A stretch of DNA of 64,000 nucleotides. It comes from Bidens hawaiensis. Taxonomy: Eukaryota; Streptophyta; Magnoliopsida; Asterales; Asteraceae. The notes under the pieces were generated by a model. It was not told where the DNA came from and did no database searches. It was given only the letters and a program-made list of their open reading frames with translations. Location: contig JAIQDT010009049.1 in NCBI GenBank assembly GCA_021521415.1, forward strand, positions 1 through 64,000, written 5' to 3'. The stretch's first letter is position 1. The number at the start of each line of letters is the position of its first letter. Positions 48,620 through 58,411 of the stretch are shown here, in pieces. The translations under genes were made by a program, and so were the position numbers.

Positions 48620-49461
48620 GAATGGTAGGGATGTGAAGGCATGAACGAAACCCTAATCTAAGACCCGACTCGTTTAGAACCCCCAACCCGTCTTATGCCA
48701 AACTAATGGTTTATGGGACACCCGTTCAAAAACACTTAAACATAAGAGCCCGTTGTAAATAGAAAAATTGAAAGAAACGTACGAACGAGGGATAGCTTAC
48801 AAAAATATATATTTATATAATAGTAATAAGTATGAATAGTAATGAAATAATATAATAATAAACATAAATACGATAATAATAAATGTCGTTAAGAATGCAA
48901 ACTAATAAAGACGATTCATTAATAAGATAAGGCAAGTATATTAAATTAATATGAGCGATTAAAGAAGGTTACATGTCGGTTTAGTTAACTTAAAAGTTAT
49001 CTCCGTTAACTCAATAAAATAAGTAAACAAGCAAATATATAGGTTAATACTTGTACGCTATTAACAATTAGTCGGGCACAGTTGAAGAAGGGCATTACTA
49101 TTAATTCGAAGAGGAATCGTCTACAAGTGAGTTCTAGCCCCCTTTTTCCTTTAAACGTTTTTGGGGCTGTATGCATACTCGTATGTGAAAGAATAGATAT
49201 GTAATTTTAGTTAATGACATATATCTTGTAAGAACGTGTCTATATATTAATTTATTGATATATATTTGAATGCTTGATTGATAGCTGATAGAATAGAAAG
49301 AGTTAGGGAACAAACCCTACTAATGCTTGCGTAGAATGTTATAGGAATATAAACGAGTATGAATGTTGTGTATAGAAGAATGTGTATACGTTCATGCGTA
49401 GAGCCTTCGGGCCTCATGCATGCACAATAAGTTATGATGGAAAATCCCTCTAACTTTATAT

Positions 49462-49671
49462 GGCTCGGTTATGAGCAAGGAAGGCTCGGTTATGAGCAAG
49501 GATAGAAGGCTCGGTTATGAGCAATGATTGATGGCTCGGTTATGAACAAGGATAGAAGGCTCGGTTATGAGAAAGGAAGGCTCGGTTATGAGCAAGGATA
49601 GGAGGCTCGGTTATGAGCAAGGATAGGAGGCTCGGTTATGAGTAAGAGTAGGAGGCTCAGTTACGAGCAAG
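49462..49671 (+). repeat. Minisatellite GGCTCGGTTATGAGCAAGGA, 9 units
   Basis: Nine head-to-tail units of 21 or 25 bp. The longer form carries an extra 4-bp TAGA or TAGG tail. They lie in the downstream part of the probable solo LTR. There are no spacers between units, so this is not a CRISPR-type array. Confidence 0.92.
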
Positions 49672-50034
49672 CGCATAGGAATATAGTTATGAAACAATTG
49701 ATAGACGACATAGAGAAAGTAAGTAAAGATTATAGACGACATGTTATGTATAAAAGATGTGATGTATTTACAAATAGTATGTTATAAAATGTAAAGAAAC
49801 GTTAGAACTCACTCAGCGTATAGCTGACTTTTAGTATGCATGCAGGTATTGTGATGACGTGGCAAGCTCGAGACGCGTACGAAGCTATCCATATTGAAGA
49901 ATAGATAGAGAAAGAAGTTGCTTTATAAATGTTTTAAATTTCCGCTGCGATTTGTATAGACTTCCGCTGTAGCAAACTACGTTTATGAGTAAATCCAACA
50001 CCGAATGTAAGGCTACCGGGATCGAGGCCTTACA

Positions 50035-50458
50035 ATAGAATTTAAAAAAATAGTAAAAAGAAAAAAAGTTTGGTTATTTTGGTTTGGTTTGGTTTGTGTG
50101 GTTTCATGCACACCCTTAGACTTAGAAGAGTTTCAATCAGTTTAATCTATTTCATTTTAAACTTAATTTTTTTTTATTTTCCATGGTTGACCCGCTACGA
50201 GATAAACATAGGTCAATCGAACCATTTATAAAGAAATAGGTCAAAAATATTATCTCTGGTTTAGAATCAACAAGATAAAAACAGATGAGAAACAATTGTT
50301 GCATCAAAATCAACAAAGGTAGGGTTTAATGGGAGTATAGGGCATATCATAACCATGAAAATGGAGATCTTGAGTGTTTGTAGGAAGATGAGGCCCACTA
50401 CTATTAATCGGAGCATGCTGCTCAGTTTTAGCTGATTTGATGAATATGCATGACGTGT

Positions 50459-50504
<46 letters not shown>

Positions 50505-51225
50505 TTGGATAAAAGTTCCACACAAATCGGTTTTTAAAAATAGGTTTTCACCTACAACTAAACCACACACGAAAGGCAAGCGTACCTATCATTTGTAATA
50601 AAGTGTCGGCAAGAACCAAGTGTCAATCCATGGATTCGGTAATTTTCTAGTACTAAATCTTTGTAAATGACTAACCGAACAAAGAAATCTTAATTTGAAT
50701 TTTTAACTAATTAAACTAGCATATAATGAAAACAAAGCAAGTAAAAATGCAAGAAACGATCAATCCAACAAAACTAACTAGACATGCATCCACTTTACCA
50801 ATATGATAAAATAGCAATGATATGGTAAATATCATGAATCTAAACATAAATAATAGATTACAATCAAGCAACCTAATACTAACAAATAATCATCATGACG
50901 GGGTTTTAATCAAGAACTAAACATAGACTAACTTTTTTGTCAAAACAACAAAGTCTCATAATCAAAGGAAAGCTAGCACGAACAGCATTTTAACCACCTA
51001 AGATTACACTAAATTAGCTAAACTCATGAATTAAATATCAACTTATGAAACTTTAACTAGCAAGTTATCACCAAGTCAAGAATCATAACAACACTCATCA
51101 ATTTTCCAATATCAAGTGTAGGGTTTCCTTGCTCATCAATAATATTATAACCAAACTAATCTTTACTAGTCATTCCTAACTTAGCAATGTAAACAAAGAA
51201 AACATGAACATTCAAACTTAGCAAT
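50035..51225. other. Intergenic with (TA)n, no gene seen
   Basis: A TA microsatellite lies at about 50465-50501. The rest is A-rich sequence. TTAGCAATGTA is repeated just before the LTR fragment at 51226 (about 51181 and 51219). Confidence 0.45.
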
Positions 51226-51614
51226 GTAGGCTACTGTTGGTAGAACAGGAACACTGTTGCAGCCGGCCATACCTCATTGGAAACCTACCTTCGGCTATAA
51301 ATACCCCAAATGGTATGACCATCTTATCTTATCACATTATCATCATATCTTATCTTATATCATCATATTATACCTGATATCTGCTCTAGCAATCTCTTAA
51401 TATACTTTTATATTTAAAGAGCAATCTAGTCTGATTCTCACGCCGGAGGGTGGTCACAAGGAGGAACCCCCCCCTTCTCAGTGACGAGCTCACGGTGTCT
51501 GTTTTGCAGGTTATCAGAAGAACCATCTTCCAAGGGTCTAACCCCTCGTGGGAAACATCTATCTAACCCCCAGGTTACTAGTAATCTGTCCGGGGTCTGG
51601 TTAGTGTTTCTTCA
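51226..51614 (+). repeat. Truncated 5' LTR of gypsy copy 2
   Basis: It matches the last 360 bp or so of the copy-1 LTRs, from GGTAGAACAGGAACACTG to GTGTTTCTTCA, including the TATA box TATAAATA at 51296-51303. The upstream two thirds are missing. Confidence 0.85.
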
Positions 51615-51630
51615 TTGGCGCCATCCGTGC
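51615..51630 (+). other. Primer-binding site of gypsy copy 2
   Basis: TTGGCGCCATCCGTGC directly follows the LTR end. TGGCGCC is complementary to a tRNA 3' end and is a common plant gypsy primer site. The tRNA identity is not settled. Confidence 0.65.
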
Positions 51631-51679
51631 ATAAAGCTAGAACTACATTTTTCTCCAGTTTTTTCAAACTTCTACAAAG

Positions 51680-53134
51680 ATGGTTAGAGAAATTCCGGTA
51701 ACCACAACCCCAGCTACTGGGGGGAATACCGGTAACACAGTTTTTACAAACACTACCCCGGTTACCCAAACCGGGGCAAGTGAAGTAAATTTTACGAACA
51801 CTACCCCAGTTACTCATGCTGGGGCAAGTGCAGTAAATGATCGCCTACTGGGATCCACTGATACCCACGTTGAGAAACGAAGACTACCCCGCCGAACTCT
51901 CGATGAAGTTAAGGCATGGGCGGAGGCACGACAAAAGGAATTCCAGGCTGAGTTGGACGAACGCTTGCGTTCCGTACAACAGGCCGACGAATTCGAATAC
52001 TGGGAAGATGACTCGGAGGAATCCGACTCCGACGCGAACCCTCGCCATAGGGCAAAAGGGAAGCGTAAGGAAATGGAATCCCAACCGAAAAGGCATTTTG
52101 GACAAGCCTTCAAACCAAAAAGCATAGGTGGAAGTCCACGAGACTTCTCCAAAACGTTCAGACCAAACGTTGCAAATGCGGGAACGTCCAAATTTGTAAG
52201 GGACATTGCTGAAGCAATCGCCCCAAAGAGTGCCAAACAAATGCCTAACATAGGCACATATGACGGTATATCTGATCCAGACGATCATTTGAACAGGTTC
52301 ATAGCGGGGGCAACCGTCAGCAATTGGACGGAACCTACGTGGTGTTACATGTTCCAAATGACGCTTGTTGGGGCTGCTAGAGCTTGGTTTGATCGTCTAC
52401 CGGTCAACCACATCTACGACTGGACAGACTTCCAGCAGAAGTTTAGCCAACACTTCAGCCAGCAACGGAAGTATACCGAGGAGCAATGGACAATCCTCAA
52501 ATGCATACGAGAAGAAGATGAATCTCTGCCAAACTTCATCACTCGCTTCAACTCAAAGAAGCTAAGTTTGGGCAATATCAGCGAAGATCTTGTTCGCGCT
52601 GCCTTCATCCCGGGCGCGCATGACCCAGAGCTCATCCGCACCCTAACGGGTAAAGATGGCATGCCATCCACATGGGATGCCATCATGACAGCAGCAAAAC
52701 GCTATGCGGAAACGGAGAAGCAACTGGGTAGAGATCTACCACAGAGCACAAACCTCTACACTCAGAAGACGAGAGAAGACAACGTCCTCACCGCCCGACT
52801 AAATAAAAAGCGGAAGCTAGGCATTTGGCAGTCAAGGGTAAAATTTGACACCTCATCCGGCTTGCAACATCGATTGGGCGGAAGGGATAATGTACAGCCG
52901 CACCGAAACTCCAGATGGACGCCACTCACCAAAAGCGTCACTGAGATATTCGCCACTGAAGAGCTCCCGTGGCCAAAGCCTCCAATAATCCGACATCGTC
53001 ACGATGCTGATCGGAGCAAATACTGTGACTTTCACAAGACAAAAGGCCACAACACTGAAGAATGCATAGACGTAAAAGACATGGTCGAAGCATTTGTCAG
53101 AGATGGGACGCTCGCGCACCTCGTGGCGCAATAA
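51680..53134 (+). CDS. Gypsy (Tat-like) gag protein
   Basis: 484-residue structural protein that packages element RNA into virus-like particles in the cytoplasm. The N-terminal 60 residues are Thr/Asn-rich with NTTPVT repeats. An acidic, then basic linker follows. The retrotransposon gag core lies around residues 185-345 (MPNIGTYDGISDPDDHLNRF; ARAWFDRLPVNHIYDWTDF; FSQHFSQQRKY). Near the end is a single zinc motif, C449-x2-H452-x4-H457-x4-C462. The protein ends FVRDGTLAHLVAQ at TAA, with no protease or reverse transcriptase downstream. The start is the first ATG after the primer-binding site, 66 bp away. No stop or frameshift was seen. Confidence 0.88.
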   Translation: MVREIPVTTTPATGGNTGNTVFTNTTPVTQTGASEVNFTNTTPVTHAGASAVNDRLLGSTDTHVEKRRLPRRTLDEVKAWAEARQKEFQAELDERLRSVQQADEFEYWEDDSEESDSDANPRHRAKGKRKEMESQPKRHFGQAFKPKSIGGSPRDFSKTFRPNVANAGTSKFVRDIAEAIAPKSAKQMPNIGTYDGISDPDDHLNRFIAGATVSNWTEPTWCYMFQMTLVGAARAWFDRLPVNHIYDWTDFQQKFSQHFSQQRKYTEEQWTILKCIREEDESLPNFITRFNSKKLSLGNISEDLVRAAFIPGAHDPELIRTLTGKDGMPSTWDAIMTAAKRYAETEKQLGRDLPQSTNLYTQKTREDNVLTARLNKKRKLGIWQSRVKFDTSSGLQHRLGGRDNVQPHRNSRWTPLTKSVTEIFATEELPWPKPPIIRHRHDADRSKYCDFHKTKGHNTEECIDVKDMVEAFVRDGTLAHLVAQ

Positions 53135-54313
53135 AGGCTGAGCAGGCGGGTGCGTGTAGAACCCCAGCTGGGGAAAACACGAATAAAAATTCCAGCTTCA
53201 ATGTCGAGACTACATGCTGCATAAAGAACGAGATCCCGAACCAGGTGCGTATCGGCTCGATGGCACTCCCATCCCAACAATATGGAAGGGAGCTTATTTA
53301 CACAGTTTGCATGTAAATCAATTCCAATTTGTAAAGAAAATGCCAAGAGCCACTTCTAATGGAAATGATTCTCTTTAGAACATCGAAGCTGATGATTTTA
53401 CATTTATACTTTTCTGAACACTGGTGACGGCATTCACATTACGTGAAGTCGTTGCGTGGGAAGACGGTCCTACCCGCACAAACCCAATAACGTGACAAAC
53501 CTTCACGCAGGTCAGTTGAAGGGGAAGAGTTCAATTATCCCATTAAATGAAAGTGTCGGTCTATCCGCATGAATCATGAAAGGAAACTGAACACTAACCT
53601 ATTGACAACCGCGCGTCGAACGGTTCAAAACAAAATTCTTAAAAGGATGAGGAAAACCTACACGCAGGCCAGATATGGGTAAAGTTTTGCCATCCTACTA
53701 AGTGCAAGTGACGGTTCTACCCGCACAATCATGAAAGAGGAAGCAAAACTTCACACCTATTATCAACCACGTTCAAAGGATAACTTATCCTCAAAGGATG
53801 AGGAAAACCTACACGCAGGTCAGATATGGGTAAAGTTTTGCCATCCTACCAAGTGCAAGTGACGGTTCTACCCGCACAATCACGAAAGAGGAAGCAAAAC
53901 TTCACACCTATTATCAACCACGTTCAAAGGTTAACTTATCCTCAAAAGATGAGGAAAACCTACACGCAGGTCAGATGAAGGTTAAAGTTTAGCCATCCTA
54001 CTAAGTGCAAGTGACGGTTCTACCCGCACAATCATGAAAGAGGAAGCAAAACTTTAACCCATTATCAACCACGTTCGACAGGTTAACTTATTCTAAACAC
54101 TTGGAAAATTGCTAATTTAAACTAAGTATGCAAGTCATAAGTTTATAAAGCAAGAAACCCAAAGAAGGAAATAACAATCTTATACGCAAAAAGATTTATA
54201 TTTCACAAACGAATTATTACAAGAATGGCCGGGCAACTACCCGCCTACGAAAAGAAAATAAATACATCTGTACAAGCTAAAACTATCCTAGCAGTGGGAA
54301 GGGATCTTCAGGA
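53135..54313 (+). repeat. Spacer with 151-bp tandem repeat, gypsy copy 2
   Basis: Units starting GATGAGGAAAACCTACACGC recur at 53646, 53797 and 53948 (period 151 bp), with a diverged unit before them. They share boxes with the copy-1 spacer (CACGCAGGTCAG, CTACCCGCACAATC), but unit length and copy number differ, so the array has evolved rapidly. Confidence 0.82.
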
Positions 54314-55732
54314 TCAGGCTTCAGGGCCACTTCCACTTGGACCAGCCCCATCAGTAGAGCGTGGCAGTTCAAGGAAAGCTTTGAGGATAGCTAGCCCATC
54401 ATCAGCAGCAGCGACTTCCTTCACCTTCTCCACCACCGGATGCGGGAAGGCGGCATATTGGTTCACCGCTTGGTCATATGCAGCTTCGGTGTCCACATCG
54501 AACAAAGGGAAGTTGGAAGGCGGGACGCCTTTCTCAACGAACCCTAGACCAAGCAGGAAGCCGGCCCTTTCCCCATCCTCATGAGAAGCGTTGAGGGCTG
54601 CGCTCATGGCATCATCGTAAGAAGTCTCTGAGAAGACCCGATGCACAACCTACAAAGAAAATACAAGTGTCAAACACCTTTTCTATGTACAAAGGAAAGC
54701 GTGAAGACGTAAAGCTAAACATACCTGAGTCAACGCTTCTCGAAGAAGCCATTCCTTGGAAACCAGAGCTTCTTGGAGGGCGGCTTGAGCTTGGGTGCGG
54801 GCGCGTTCGGCTTCGCTTTTGTTAAGGTTGGCAAGTAGCACTTCCTTTGCAGCAGCCTCTTCAACGCCCTTAAGCTTCCGCTCGGTGTGGTCAAGCACGC
54901 CCCTCTGGTCCAGGATCTCTTGGAGTTTCTTGGCATCTTCCATTGCCAAGGCATCATGAGCACGTTGGAGAGCCTCTAATTTGGCCTTGAGCTCCTCATT
55001 CTCCACGCGTAAAGGCTCAGCAACGGCTTCAGCCTTGGTGGCCCTCTCGGTTGCGTTCCTCGCAGTCTCCTTAGCCAGCCGAAGCTGTTCGTTAACAGCT
55101 TGGGCAGCCTTGGAGCGGGCCTCGAGTCGCGCTTGAACCTCAACCTCGAGGGCCTTGAAGGCCTTCTCCTTCTCCGCAGCAGCTGCGGCCAACTGTTGGT
55201 TCTCCTCCCGAAGAGCCCGCGCTTGAGATATTTCCTTGGCGCGAGCTGCTTTTAACTTGTCGTTTTCACGACAAAGCAGCTCGACGCGCGGCTGCATCCG
55301 GGCCTGGAGAACCCGAAGCTCATTGGTTAGCCTACCCTCCTGGTAGCTAGCCATGGCTTCCCCCAACGCACCATGGGGAGCAGCGTGGCGAGCCCATTCC
55401 ACGCACTCCACAGGGGTACGAAGGGTTGTTCCTCGTCGTATGTTCCATCGCGGAACATACACTTCATTGGAATCCGACACTGCAAAAAACAAAAAAGCAG
55501 TTAGGAAAAAAATGATAAAAAATAAAAGTGGAAAAGGGCCAAAGGAACCCTACGCACCTGTAGGGTCTATAACAGGCCGATAGCTGCCAAACCCATCACC
55601 TGAACCCAAAGAAAACCCATCCAAAAGGTCAGGCAGATGGGAAGGTGGCAAAGATTGGCGAGTACTCCCATGCGTACCTGATGGGCCGGCCGTCGGTGCC
55701 GATGGTGGGGGCATGGTGGCAGCCGCCGCAGT
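54314..55732 (-). pseudogene. Antisense gene of gypsy copy 2, cut by chromovirus
   Basis: Exon 5 (54649-54314), exon 4 (55479-54725, 755 nt as in copy 1) and the 3' part of exon 3 (55732-55558) are readable with GT-AG borders and the same phases as the 17147-20325 gene. The exon 4 coiled-coil protein is nearly the same as in copy 1 (shared blocks SDSNEVYVPRWNIRRGTTLR and KAAQAVNEQLRLAKETARNA), while the DNA differs mainly at codon third positions. Exons 1, 2 and the start of exon 3 are separated by the insertion at 55733. It counts as a pseudogene here only because of that break. Confidence 0.85.
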
Positions 55733-57759
55733 TGTGACATCTGCCCTGATCCGACCCGACCCAGGTACCCGTTTCTCTGACCCGATCTCTTTCTTTTATG
55801 ATTTAATATTTATTTTATTTTTAATAATAATAATATATTTTCCTTCCCGCCGTCCCGTCCCTCTCCTTCTCTCTTTCCGCCTTCTTTTCCCTCTTGTCGC
55901 CGTCCCGCCCTTACGCCTTGTTTCCCTCTTTTTCTTCTAACTCTTTGCTTGTCCTTTGTTCCTTCCCGCCTAAGGTTGTCTGCGCAGCTCCACGCGCCAG
56001 ACCCCTTACAAGGAATCCTGCGTGAAGACCATCTGTTTCAGCGATACGCGAGACGAACTCTTCTCGCAGCGCGCTAAGAATTGTAATTCTTCTCGCAGCG
56101 CGCTAAGAACGGTAGTTCTTCCCGCGACGCGCTAAGGATTTGTAGTTCTTCTCGCAGCGCGCTAAGAATCGTAGTTCATCCCTCGACGCGCGAAGAAGTA
56201 TAGTTCTTCCCGCGGCGCGCTAGGAATTTTAATTCCTCCCGCGGCGCGCTAAGAAATGTGATTCTTCCCGCGGCGCGCTTGGAAATGTAGTTCTTTCCGC
56301 GACGCGTTAAGGTTGGTTCTGTCTGCCTTCGCGCTCGCGCTCTCTTGACCTTCTGTGTCTGCCTTCGCGCCTTAGCCTTCTCGCTGAACCCTTTGAGTTT
56401 TCTTCTGTTGAATCTAGCCGTTGCTGTTGTGTTGTCTTATCTTTTGAGCTGTTGACCTAATCTGCTTTATGTCTGAAAAGTTACTTTCGGCGCAGCATGC
56501 GCACCAACCCCATTGGTTGACAGAAAAAGTGACTGACATTATCTTTTGAGATCTGCTTTTGCCATGCTTGACCAGTACCTTTACCTGAACCGCCCATACT
56601 TTTTACTGTTCCCTGTCAGCTTTATCTTGCCCCCTGCAGCTGCCATATCTTTTGTTATCTTTTGTTTTGTCTTGTTCTGTTTGTCTTGGAATCTTTTCCC
56701 CTTTTTCTGGATTTATGTCTCCTAGGGTTTTCCTATAAATAATAATCTTATTTTTCTTAACACTACACACACAAACACTTAATCTCTCTTAATCTCTCCT
56801 GTTCTCCTTGCTCTCTCTGCCGCCTCCCTCTCTGCCTCCGTCTTCCTTCCTGTTCTGCCCTGCTTTTCCGGTAATATATATATATAAATAATAATTTACT
56901 TATGCAAACTTATAATCAAGACTTAAAAACAGATCGTTAAAACAATAATCTTATTTATAGGTTAACCTGTGCTTGTTTAAAGTTGGTTCTTGCTTTATCT
57001 TACACCGCATCGTTTATCAAGTGAGTAATCTCGTATCTAATCCCTTTTTACTTTTAATGTTTTGGGATGTTCATGTGTTCATACAAACTTAGAGTCTTAA
57101 ACTTGTTTATGAACTTTAGTCGCGCAGTATCCCATGTGTTGAGGACGTTTACTTGGCTGTTTATTTGTATGTGTGTATCATTAACCGCTTTGTTCGGCCT
57201 ATTCCGAAGTTTTCATGGATCCATTAGATGAACACGGGAGACCTATCGTTTACGGTTTTCTTTGTTTACACTTGCACAGATGTTTTCTCGTTTTTGTGCT
57301 CAATTGGGAGCACGGATTGAACTATGAACTATGAGCTATGATCTATCTAGGCTTGATCACAATCTGATTGCACCCTTGTTAAACACCAGACATACACGTG
57401 TTGCGCGCAGATTTATTGTTATCTATGTATTGTATTAAACTTGATTTCTCACCAACACGCAAGTGTTTGACGTTTATTTTAACACATGTTCAGGTTTGCT
57501 GTAACTGTTTTGGAGCTTGTGGACACATAGGACGTTTTTACTTTTGGACCTAGATTAAAATGTATCAAGACAAGTTATTGCTGTTCGAATATTTTGATTT
57601 ATAATATATTGATTTATGTTGGTTTATTTATATCTTGTGTTTACCCTGCGCGTGCGCGAATGAATGTATTTATTAAATATTGACACCCAATAGTGTCACG
57701 AGTAATGAAACAATATGTGGCGCCCCGATGTATAATCCGCCTTTGGTCGGGGTGTTACA
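55733..57759 (+). repeat. 5' LTR of the chromovirus
   Basis: 2027 bp from TGTGACATCTGCC to GGTCGGGGTGTTACA. A TATA box (TATAAATA) lies at 56734-56741. A GC-rich minisatellite lies in the upstream part (56058-56312). The U5 part is AT-rich. Confidence 0.95.
56058..56312 (+). repeat. 29-bp GC-palindromic minisatellite in LTR
   Basis: Nine units of about 29 bp of the type TTCTTCCCGCGGCGCGCTAA. Each has an inverted TTCTT…AAGAA pair around a CGCGCG-like core. Units differ from each other, but the copy in the 3' LTR (63382-63636) appears to match unit for unit. Confidence 0.9.
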
Positions 57760-57762
57760 GAT

Positions 57763-57774
57763 TGGTATCAGAGC
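57763..57774 (+). other. Primer-binding site (initiator Met tRNA)
   Basis: TGGTATCAGAGC lies three bases after the LTR end. It is the standard complement of the plant initiator methionine tRNA 3' end. Confidence 0.93.
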
Positions 57775-58000
57775 TCGTTGACTTTAGGATAGGTGGTTAG
57801 ACGTAACGGCCTAGAATACCTAAGAGTCCCTTCTCGCGCATGAGAGAAATCTCATGTTTGCGCGCTTATTGTTAATTACTCGTTATTTATAAATATGCTT
57901 GTGCAGACGCAGTATATGATTTTGTTTTATTCCGCGATATTTCGATTTTTGTTGAATTTCGATTTTTATTGATTTTACTTACATATTCGTTTGTTGGATT

Positions 58001-58270
58001 TGAGAATCCGAAAAGTCATGGTGATACATGAATAGTTGATTTTCAATTTCCATTTACGATTATGTTCTGAGGTTTGAGACTTGAAAAGTCATGGTGATAC
58101 ATGAATTGTCAACCTCCAATACTCATTTTCTTGTATATTTTATATTGAAGATTGAAAAGTCATGGTGATACATGAATCGTCAATCTCCAATACTCGTTTG
58201 CTCGTATATTTTAAATTGGGAATTCGGAAAGTCATGGTGATACATGAATTGTCGATTCTTGATTCGAATT
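58001..58270 (+). repeat. Four leader hairpin repeats with conserved apex
   Basis: TCATGGTGATACATGA (itself a TCATG/CATGA hairpin) occurs at 58016, 58089, 58160 and 58232, spacing about 72 bp. The sequence either side differs from unit to unit yet is locally complementary. Unit 3, for example, pairs TATTGAAGATTG with CAATCTCCAATA at all but one position. Unit 1 pairs GAGAATC with GATTTTC, and unit 4 pairs GAATTCG with CGATTC with a bulge. Unit 2 is weaker. The array lies between the primer-binding site and gag, where packaging or translation signals of retroelement RNA are found. Confidence 0.75.
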
Positions 58271-58411
58271 TGTTACCTTTATTAAGTCTGCATTTAGGGT
58301 CATTTATTTTACTTTAACTATTGATAGTATCTAACTCCGTGAAACCAAGCTTTTCGAGGTTATACCTTGTGCTAAAACCAAGATATTAACTAAAATTAAA
58401 ATTTTTATAGA

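Larger units (their letters stand above)
46735..50034 (+). mobile_element. Probable solo LTR of a gypsy element
   Basis: It starts TGTAACGTCCACG and ends GAGGCCTTACA, matching TGTAA…TTACA ends. TATTTAAA near 46909 could be its TATA box, and tandem repeats and a (TAA)n run lie downstream. Subtracting the hAT insertion (46939-47666) it is about 2.57 kb. I found no matching 5-bp target duplication (ACAGT left, ATAGA right), so one end may be rearranged. No internal coding region was seen. Confidence 0.55.
51226..55732 (+). mobile_element. Pol-less Ty3/gypsy (Tat-like) element, copy 2 (interrupted)
   Basis: The order is a truncated 5' LTR (51226-51614), primer-binding site, intact gag, tandem-repeat spacer and antisense gene exons 5, 4 and part of 3. 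The chromovirus inserted at 55733 cuts it off. As in copy 1, gag is followed directly by the spacer and antisense gene with no pol, so the pol-less layout is a family feature and not one random deletion. The remaining 3' part should lie beyond the window. Confidence 0.85.

Noticed and set aside
49462..49671. CRISPR-like direct repeats
   Set aside because: Units are contiguous without unique spacers and the DNA is plant nuclear.
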